Positions 58,631-64,000 of a stretch of 64,000 nt of DNA are shown in pieces (the first letter of the stretch is position 1; the number at the start of each line of letters is the position of its first letter). The position numbers and the translations under genes were made by a program. The notes beneath the pieces were generated by a model. That model did no database searches and had not been told where the DNA came from. It saw only the letters and a list, made by a program, of their open reading frames with translations. The stretch is taken from positions 1 through 64,000 of the forward strand of contig NZ_JAUASV010000004.1 of assembly GCF_030345695.1 (NCBI RefSeq). Direction: 5' to 3'. Source of the stretch: Galbitalea sp. SE-J8. Lineage in GTDB: Bacteria > Actinomycetota > Actinomycetes > Actinomycetales > Microbacteriaceae.

Positions 58631-60673
58631 ATGGGCGTAGGATCGCCGCTCGTGTCCAGCGATGTGCGGTCACCGAAGCGATGGCTCCTCGGTGAGCCGC
58701 TCCCCTCCGAGAAACTCGAGAGCCAACTCCTCCCGAAGCATCTCGCCCTCCCGATCTTCGCGAGCGACCCGCTCTCCTCGGTGGCGTACGCGCCGCAGGA
58801 GCTGCTGCTCATCCTCACCCTCGGCGGGCTGAGCTTCCTGACCTTCACGCCGTGGATCGCCGCGGCCGTCGTGGTCCTGCTCATCGTCGTCGTGCTCAGC
58901 TACCGCCAGCTCATCAGGGCGTACCCGTCGGGAGGCGGCGACTACGAGGTGGCGCGCACGAACCTGGGCGAGAAGGCGGGGCTCGTGGTGGCATCCGCTC
59001 TGCTCGTCGACTACGTGCTCACCGTCGCCGTGTCGGTCGCCTCGGGCGTCGACAACATCATCTCCGCGTTCCCGGCGCTCGGCGGCGTGCGCGTCGAGCT
59101 GGCCCTCGGCTTCATCGTGCTGCTCATCGCGATCAACCTGCGCGGCGTCTCCGAGTCGAGCAAGGCGTTCGCCGTGCCGACCTACCTGTTCATCGCGTCG
59201 GTCGCCGTCATGGTCGTCGTCGGGCTCGTGCGCACGGCCGCGGGCGCGGCGCCCGTGGCGTCGAGCGCGCACTACACGGTCGCGCACGAGGACGTCGTCG
59301 GCGCGGGCGTGCTGCTGCTCCTGCTCCGCGCGTTCGCGAGCGGATGCTCCGCCCTGACCGGCGTGGAGGCGATCGCGAACGGCGTGCAGGCGTTCCGCAC
59401 GCCGAAGATCCGGAACGCGCAGCTCACCCTCTCCGCGATGGGCCTCATCGCGATCTGCCTGTTCGCGGGCGTCACGGCGCTCGCCCTCATCTCGGGCGTG
59501 CACTACGCGGAGAACGCGTGCCACCTCATCGGCTTCGCGCACTGCGCGACGGCACCGCAGCCGAGCGTCATGTCGCAGATCGCAGCGGCCGTGTTCGGCG
59601 GCAGCACGACCATCCCGTTCTACATCGTCCAGGTCGCGACGGCCGCGGTGCTGCTGCTCGCCGCGAACACCGCCTTCAACGGCTTCCCGCTGCTCGGCAG
59701 CGTGCTCAGCCGCGACACGTACGCGCCGAAGTCGCTGTCGACCCGCGGTGACCGCCTCGTCTACTCGAACGGCGTGCTCTCGCTCGGCGCCGCGGCGGCC
59801 GTGCTCATCGTGATCTACCAGGCGAGCCTGACGAACCTCATCCAGCTGTACATCATCGGCGTCTTCGTGAGCTTCACGCTCGGTCAGACCGGCATGGTCG
59901 TGCACTGGACCACGCTGCTCCGCGACGGCACTCCGGATCGCGGGGCCGTCATCCGCTCGCGCATCATCAACACGTTCGGCGCCGCACTCACCCTCACCGT
60001 GCTGGTGATCGTGACGATCACGAAGTTCACCCACGGCGCCTGGCTCGTGTTCGCGATCATGCCCGTGATCTTCGTGGTGCTGCTCAAGACGAACCGCTAC
60101 TACCAGCGGGTCGAGCAGGACATCGCCGCGGATGAGACGGTGCAGTTCGGCGCGAACGCCGACCACGCGATCGTGCTCGTCGGCCGCCTGCAGAAGCCCA
60201 TCCTCAAGGCCCTCGACTACGCGATCGCCGCTCGCCACGACTCGCTCGAGGCGATCCACGTCAACATCGACGACGAGGCGAGCGCGCGGCTCGAACACGA
60301 CTGGGCCGCATCCGCCATCGGCATCCCGCTGCGCATCGTCGAGTCGCCGTACCGCGACATCTCGATGCCGCTCATCGCCTACATCAAGCACCACCGCGAG
60401 GAGCACGGCAGCGAGGTCATCACGGTGTACACGCCGCAGTTCCTCTACGGGCACTGGTGGGAGGGCATCTTCCACAACCACAAGGCGCGCCGCATCCGGC
60501 ACAAGCTCATGCTGTGCCCGGGCGTCACGGTCGCCCTCGTGCCGTGGCTGCTCGACTCCACGCGCGCGCTCTACACGCGCACCGAGCGGCCGTTCCCCGG
60601 CCAGGACCGGCGCGGCGAGCCCGTGCGGCGCCAGCCGCTGCCGCGAGCGACCGCGCGGCCCGGACGGCGCTAG
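58631..60673 (+). CDS. APC-family permease, KimA-like potassium transporter
   Basis: A 680-residue transporter. The opening LGEPLPSEKLESQLLPKHLA then LPIFASDPLSSVAYAPQELL matches the family of Bacillus KimA (YdaO), a high-affinity K+ importer, as do SYRQLIRAYPSGGGDYEVAR and LRAFASGCSALTGVEAIANG. About 12 helices are followed by a cytoplasmic C-terminal domain (AIVLVGRLQKPILKALDYAI, VITVYTPQFLYGHWWEGIFH). Substrate assignment rests on this similarity. ATG 58631 or GTG 58652 may be the start. The upstream DNA is repeat-filled and no c-di-AMP riboswitch is recognisable. Confidence 0.85.
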   Translation: MGVGSPLVSSDVRSPKRWLLGEPLPSEKLESQLLPKHLALPIFASDPLSSVAYAPQELLLILTLGGLSFLTFTPWIAAAVVVLLIVVVLSYRQLIRAYPSGGGDYEVARTNLGEKAGLVVASALLVDYVLTVAVSVASGVDNIISAFPALGGVRVELALGFIVLLIAINLRGVSESSKAFAVPTYLFIASVAVMVVVGLVRTAAGAAPVASSAHYTVAHEDVVGAGVLLLLLRAFASGCSALTGVEAIANGVQAFRTPKIRNAQLTLSAMGLIAICLFAGVTALALISGVHYAENACHLIGFAHCATAPQPSVMSQIAAAVFGGSTTIPFYIVQVATAAVLLLAANTAFNGFPLLGSVLSRDTYAPKSLSTRGDRLVYSNGVLSLGAAAAVLIVIYQASLTNLIQLYIIGVFVSFTLGQTGMVVHWTTLLRDGTPDRGAVIRSRIINTFGAALTLTVLVIVTITKFTHGAWLVFAIMPVIFVVLLKTNRYYQRVEQDIAADETVQFGANADHAIVLVGRLQKPILKALDYAIAARHDSLEAIHVNIDDEASARLEHDWAASAIGIPLRIVESPYRDISMPLIAYIKHHREEHGSEVITVYTPQFLYGHWWEGIFHNHKARRIRHKLMLCPGVTVALVPWLLDSTRALYTRTERPFPGQDRRGEPVRRQPLPRATARPGRR

Positions 60674-60682
60674 CCTGCTGCG

Positions 60683-61099
60683 GTGAGGGAGTTCGCCGCG
60701 GTCGTCGTCGGCGCCGCCCTCGGCACGGGCGCCCGCCTCGGACTCGACACGCTCGTGCCGCACGCCGGAACGCAGTTCCCCGTCTCGACCTTCGTCATCA
60801 ACCTGGTCGGCTCGTCCCTGCTCGGCGTCGTCGTCGCGCGGCTCTGGCCCGTCGCGCCGGCGTGGCTGAGAGCGGGCCTCGGCCCGGGCTTCGTCGGCAC
60901 GTTCACGACGTTCTCCGCCCTCGCGGTCTCGATCGTCACGATCACGGATGCCGGCGCCGCCCCCGTCGCGATCGCCTACGCGGCGCTGTCGCTCGTCGGC
61001 GGACTCGCGGCGGCGTTCGGCGGCCTCGCGGTCGGGCGGCGGGGGCTCGCGAGCGCCGCCGCCCGTCGCATCGGCCCGGACGTTCCGGGGGACGAGTGA
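60683..61099 (+). CDS. crcB: CrcB/FluC fluoride channel subunit 1
   Basis: A 138-residue, four-helix membrane protein. VVVGAALGTGARLGLDTLVP, STFVINLVGSSLLGVVVARL and GFVGTFTTFSALAVSIVTIT are the conserved pore elements of fluoride channels, including the Asn and the TFTTFS Phe residues. The GTG start is nine bases after the permease gene. It pairs with the overlapping second subunit; Gram-positives often use two different subunits. Confidence 0.92.
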   Translation: MREFAAVVVGAALGTGARLGLDTLVPHAGTQFPVSTFVINLVGSSLLGVVVARLWPVAPAWLRAGLGPGFVGTFTTFSALAVSIVTITDAGAAPVAIAYAALSLVGGLAAAFGGLAVGRRGLASAAARRIGPDVPGDE

Positions 61100-61446
61100 G
61101 CGGGCCGCTGCTCGTCGCCGCCGTACTGCTCGCGGGCATCGTCGGGGCGCTCGCGCGGTGGCAGGTGTCGCGCGCGCTGGCTCGCCGCGTGCCGTGGGCG
61201 GTGCTCGTCGTCAACGTCGCCGGCGCGGGTGTCGCCGGCGCGGTGACCGCGGTCGCACCGGACGACTGGCGGCTCGTGCTCGTCACGGGACTGTGCGGTG
61301 GCATCACGACGTTCAGCACGTTCAGCGTCGAGACGGTGCAGCTCGTGCTCGACGGGCGCGTGCGGATCGCCGCGGCATCCGTCGCCCTGAACCTCGTGCT
61401 CGGAGTCGGCGCCGCGGCCCTCGGCTACCTGCTGCTCGCGGGCTGA
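61096..61446 (+). CDS. crcB: CrcB/FluC fluoride channel subunit 2
   Basis: A 116-residue partner protein with four helices: LLAGIVGALARWQVSRALAR, VLVVNVAGAGVAGAVTAVAP and TGLCGGITTFSTFSVETVQL carry the same pore motifs as subunit 1. GTG 61096 overlaps the previous stop (GTGA), so the two subunits are translationally coupled, fitting assembly of a dual-topology heterodimer that exports fluoride. Confidence 0.92.
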   Translation: MSGPLLVAAVLLAGIVGALARWQVSRALARRVPWAVLVVNVAGAGVAGAVTAVAPDDWRLVLVTGLCGGITTFSTFSVETVQLVLDGRVRIAAASVALNLVLGVGAAALGYLLLAG

Positions 61447-61466
61447 CGCCGCGTACGGCGCGCGCG

Positions 61467-62516
61467 TCAGCGGATGACGAGGCGCGGCGTCACGAGCCGG
61501 TGCAGCGGCGCCGAGGCCGCATCCGGACCGACGGTCCCCGGCGCGGGCCGCTCGACGAGCGTCGCACCGGAGGGGCCGAAGAGCAGCTCGAGGGCGCCCG
61601 CGGCCACCAGTTCGAGCGGCTGCTCGACGCTCGAGAGACCGAGGGCCGCAGCGACGGGTGTGTCGTCGAACCCGATCACCGGAGTCGGCCGCGCGTCCGG
61701 CGCCGGGGGCCCGAGGGCGAGCAGCGCCCCGAGGGCGAGGGAGTCGCTCGCGCAGACGATGCCGTCGAATCCGCCGCCGGTCCGCAGCGTCAGGTCGACC
61801 GCGGCGCGGGCCGCCTCGACGGCATCCTCCGCGATGATGGAGAGGTCGGGCGTCTCGACGACTGCGGCGGCCGCGAGCGCGTCGCGCCACCCCCGCCGCC
61901 GATCGTCGCCCGTCCCGGAGTGCGACGGCCAGCCCAGGTGGGCGATGCGACGCGCACCGGTCGCGAGCAGGTGCTCGGTCGCCGCCCGCACGCCCGCATA
62001 CCCGTCGACGTCGACCCACGGATGCGGCGCCGCGTCGACGTCGTCCTCACCCCACGGCCGGCCGAACGTCACGAACGGCACGCCGTTGTCCACGAGCCAG
62101 CGCGTGCGCGGATCGTCGTAGAACGTCGACGTGAGCACGAAGGCGTCGACGTCGGCGCCGTCGCGCAGCCGGCGCACCTGGCGCACCTCGTCCGCGGGAT
62201 CGCTCGCGGTGTAGAGCATGACGCGCAGGCCGCGCGCGTCGGCCTGCGCGGTGAGCGCGTGCAGGAACCGATCGAGCACCGCTCCCGAGATGCCGTCGGC
62301 CACCGGATCGAGACGGATGCCGATGGTCGAGCTCGCGCGCATCCGCAGTCGGCGCGCCGAGGCGTGCGGTCGGTAGCCGAGCTCCGCGATCGCGGCCTCG
62401 ACGCGCGAACGCGTCTCGGGGCGCACGAGGTCGGGCGCGTTGAGCACGTTCGAGACGGTCTGACGCGAGACCCCCGCGGCGCGGCCGACGTCGTCGACGG
62501 TGGGCAGTCGCGTCAT
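61467..62516 (-). CDS. LacI-family transcriptional regulator
   Basis: A 349-residue regulator. The DNA-binding part is TVDDVGRAAGVSRQTVSNVL then NAPDLVRPETRSRV, and the sugar-binding domain follows with TIGIRLDPVADGISGAVLDR, DAFVLTSTFYDDPRTRWLVD and VIGFDDTPVAAALGLSSVEQ. ATG 62516 is preferred, with GAGGAGG a few bases upstream. It is divergent from a sugar-binding protein gene, with the palindrome TTTGATCGATCAAA between them, so it should control that transport operon. Confidence 0.93.
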   Translation of the reverse strand: MTRLPTVDDVGRAAGVSRQTVSNVLNAPDLVRPETRSRVEAAIAELGYRPHASARRLRMRASSTIGIRLDPVADGISGAVLDRFLHALTAQADARGLRVMLYTASDPADEVRQVRRLRDGADVDAFVLTSTFYDDPRTRWLVDNGVPFVTFGRPWGEDDVDAAPHPWVDVDGYAGVRAATEHLLATGARRIAHLGWPSHSGTGDDRRRGWRDALAAAAVVETPDLSIIAEDAVEAARAAVDLTLRTGGGFDGIVCASDSLALGALLALGPPAPDARPTPVIGFDDTPVAAALGLSSVEQPLELVAAGALELLFGPSGATLVERPAPGTVGPDAASAPLHRLVTPRLVIR

Positions 62517-62607
62517 GGTCACCTCCTCGGCTTCCGCACGTTACCCCAGAGCCGTCACCGCGTCGATTGACACCCGAACGGGGGCGTCACTATCGTGCCG
62601 CTTGGGA

Positions 62608-62621
62608 TTTGATCGATCAAA
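62608..62621. promoter_or_regulatory. LacI-type operator of the second sugar operon
   Basis: TTTGATCGATCAAA is a perfect 14-bp palindrome with a central CG, lying 92 bases upstream of both the divergent LacI ATG (62516) and the binding-protein ATG (62713). Its sequence differs clearly from the AACAACGTTGTT sites, consistent with a different LacI protein. Confidence 0.8.
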
Positions 62622-62712
62622 CCAGCGCGATGGCGCACTGATTGGAACGTTCATACCCGCAATCGCGCACCGCCCGCGCCGCTTCGGCGCGGCACCCTCG
62701 AGGAGAGAAACA

Positions 62713-63975
62713 ATGCAACGACGCATCTCGCGCTGGCTCATGGCCGGCGCCCTCGCCGCATCCGGAACGCTCGCGCTCTCGGCCTGCGGCTCCGGCTTCC
62801 AGAACACGCCCTCCGGCGGAGGAGCCACCGCCACGAGCGATCTCACCAGCTCCGACTCGGCCCTCACCGTGCTCATCGGCTCGAGCGGCGACGCCGAGAC
62901 GCACGCCGTCCAGGCGGCGGTCGACGACTGGAGCCAGGACTCCGGCACCGACGCCAAGGTCGTCGCGGCGAGCGACCTCAACCAGCAGCTGTCGCAGGGC
63001 TTCGCGTCGGGCAAGCCCGCCGACGTGTTCTACCTGTCGACGGACGCGCTCGCCGGCTACGCGAGCAACGGCTCCCTGCTGCCCTACGGCGACCTGCTCG
63101 CGAACAAGGACGACTTCTACCCGTCGCTCGTCAGGAGCTTCACCTACGACGGCCAGTTCTACTGCGCCCCGAAGGACTTCTCGACGCTGCAGCTCGAGAT
63201 CAACACCGCCATGTGGAAGGACGCCGGACTCACGGATGCCGACGTGCCGACCACGTGGGACGAGCTCTCGGCCGTCGCCAAGAAGCTCACGACCAAGGAC
63301 CACGTGGGCCTCGGCATCTCGGGCGAGTACGCGCGCGTCGGCGCCTTCATGGTGCAGGCGGGCGGCAACCTCATGAACGACGACTCGAGCGAGGCGACCG
63401 CCGACAGCGACGCCAACGTCGAGGCCCTCACCTACCTGCAGTCATTGCTGAAGGACGGCAGCCTCAGATTCGCCGCCGACCTCGGCGCCGGCTGGGGCGG
63501 CGAGGCGTTCGGCACCGGCAAGGCGGCGATGACGATCGAGGGCAATTGGATCACGGGCGGCCTGAAGAGCGACTACCCGGACATCGACTACTCGATCCAT
63601 GAGCTGCCCGCCGGCCCCGCCGGCAAGGGCACGCTGCAGTTCACCAACTGCTGGGGCATCGCCGCCGACAGCCCCAACCAGGCAGCGGCGCTCGACCTCG
63701 TCGAGAAGCTCACGAGCGCGGACGACCAGCTCGCGTTCTCGACCGCGTTCGGCCCGATGCCGTCGATCCAGTCGGCCGCCGACCAGTGGTCGAGCGCCAA
63801 CCCGGACCTCGTGCCGTTCCTCGCGGGCGCGGACTACGCGAAGGGCGTGCCCACGGCCAAGGGCTCGGCCGACGTCGTGGCGGACTTCAACGGCAAGGTC
63901 GGCTCGCTCGCGACCGAGGACCCGAAGGCGATCCTCGCGGCCACGCAGAAGAACCTCGAAGCGCTGCTCGGGTGA
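62713..63975 (+). CDS. Extracellular sugar-binding lipoprotein of a second ABC transporter
   Basis: A 420-residue solute-binding protein. ATG 62713 has AGGAGAG upstream. The lipobox lies in AASGTLALSACGSG, followed by a Ser/Thr linker and LTVLIGSSGDAETHAVQAAV, the first domain of MalE-like proteins. Pocket-region blocks include SYVSPS-like FYCAPKDFSTLQLEINTAMW, GLGISGEYARVGAFMVQAGG and FTNCWGIAADSPNQAAALDL. It would feed a sugar to permeases whose first gene begins at its stop codon. The divergent LacI protein probably controls it. Confidence 0.93.
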   Translation: MQRRISRWLMAGALAASGTLALSACGSGFQNTPSGGGATATSDLTSSDSALTVLIGSSGDAETHAVQAAVDDWSQDSGTDAKVVAASDLNQQLSQGFASGKPADVFYLSTDALAGYASNGSLLPYGDLLANKDDFYPSLVRSFTYDGQFYCAPKDFSTLQLEINTAMWKDAGLTDADVPTTWDELSAVAKKLTTKDHVGLGISGEYARVGAFMVQAGGNLMNDDSSEATADSDANVEALTYLQSLLKDGSLRFAADLGAGWGGEAFGTGKAAMTIEGNWITGGLKSDYPDIDYSIHELPAGPAGKGTLQFTNCWGIAADSPNQAAALDLVEKLTSADDQLAFSTAFGPMPSIQSAADQWSSANPDLVPFLAGADYAKGVPTAKGSADVVADFNGKVGSLATEDPKAILAATQKNLEALLG

Positions 63976-64000
63976 TGACGACCACCACCGAGCGGCCTCT
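63975..64000 (+). CDS. Start of the next gene (probable sugar ABC permease), cut by window end
   Basis: An ATG at 63975 overlaps the binding-protein stop (TGATG) and opens MTTTTERP before the window ends. Overlap and position suggest the MalF-type permease of this operon, but only eight codons are visible. Confidence 0.5.

Noticed and set aside
58621-58660. c-di-AMP (ydaO) riboswitch before the KimA-like gene
   Set aside because: The upstream DNA is dyad repeat almost to the start codon and shows no ydaO-type conserved core.

Overview
The window is a contiguous, very GC-rich, tightly packed actinobacterial chromosome segment. Several features point to the family Microbacteriaceae: an F420 gene cluster, a Gram-positive style stand-alone RND pump, many LacI/TetR/MarR/PadR one-component regulators, a DtxR/IdeR-type iron box, dense use of the words GCATCC/GGATGC, and a dispersed dyad repeat built around CTCGCTGCGCTCG. 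The family assignment is an inference from style and gene content. No rRNA, tRNA, CRISPR array or replication origin was seen.

Layout. 1-228: end of an IS256-type insertion sequence. 350-1140: a small acidic protein and an SRPBCC protein. 1334-7351: four translationally coupled genes (FbiC-like FO synthase, alpha/beta hydrolase, Baeyer-Villiger-type monooxygenase, F420-dependent glucose-6-phosphate dehydrogenase-like luciferase fold). 7822-9623: lipoprotein, CitE-like lyase and Nudix hydrolase. 9667-14960: a duplicated secreted-protein cassette (crystallin/I36-like protein, M23 peptidase, lipoprotein, carboxypeptidase-regulatory-like protein). The distal copy looks intact. The proximal copy is decayed and lies beside remnants of a GH42 beta-galactosidase and a YpfJ-type metallopeptidase. 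15205-16310: ECF sigma factor and membrane partner. 16384-26766: acyl-CoA oxidase, thioredoxin, a TetR/DHA2 exporter pair, a DUF2207-like membrane protein, RecQ, and a small membrane protein. 26894-32104: a second DHA2 exporter, cysE-cysK, a siderophore-interacting protein and a MarR regulator. 32284-36480: DEAD-box helicase and ABC exporter. 36692-47368: a sugar-uptake and glycosidase regulon (LacI, two permeases, binding protein, GH92, SGNH esterase, six-hairpin glycosidase). 47444-55318: a methyltransferase-acetyltransferase fusion, prpB, an RND pump and a MocR/YczE pair. 55458-64000: a TipAS-type MerR regulator, a DUF4097-PadR operon, a KimA-like permease, two CrcB/FluC subunits, and a LacI regulator divergent from a second sugar ABC operon that runs off the window.

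How the parts work together. The 1.3-7.4 kb operon joins deazaflavin synthesis to a probable F420-using dehydrogenase. However, the CofH half of the FbiC-like protein has lost its radical-SAM cysteine motif and its tail is read from repeat DNA, so FO synthesis by this gene alone is doubtful. The 36-47 kb cluster shares AACAACGTTGTT-like palindromes at three promoter regions and looks like one LacI-controlled glycan-utilisation regulon. Most regulator genes have a visible palindrome in the adjacent promoter.

The least ordinary material is (a) three copies of a roughly 90-bp element with perfect 20-bp inverted ends, one copy carrying a compensated stem change; (b) the duplicated secreted cassette with one decaying copy and a further C-terminal scrap 10 kb away; (c) the dyad repeat family concentrated at gene 3' ends, once read through as protein; and (d) a run of genes with internal deletions between about 9.7 and 12.3 kb.
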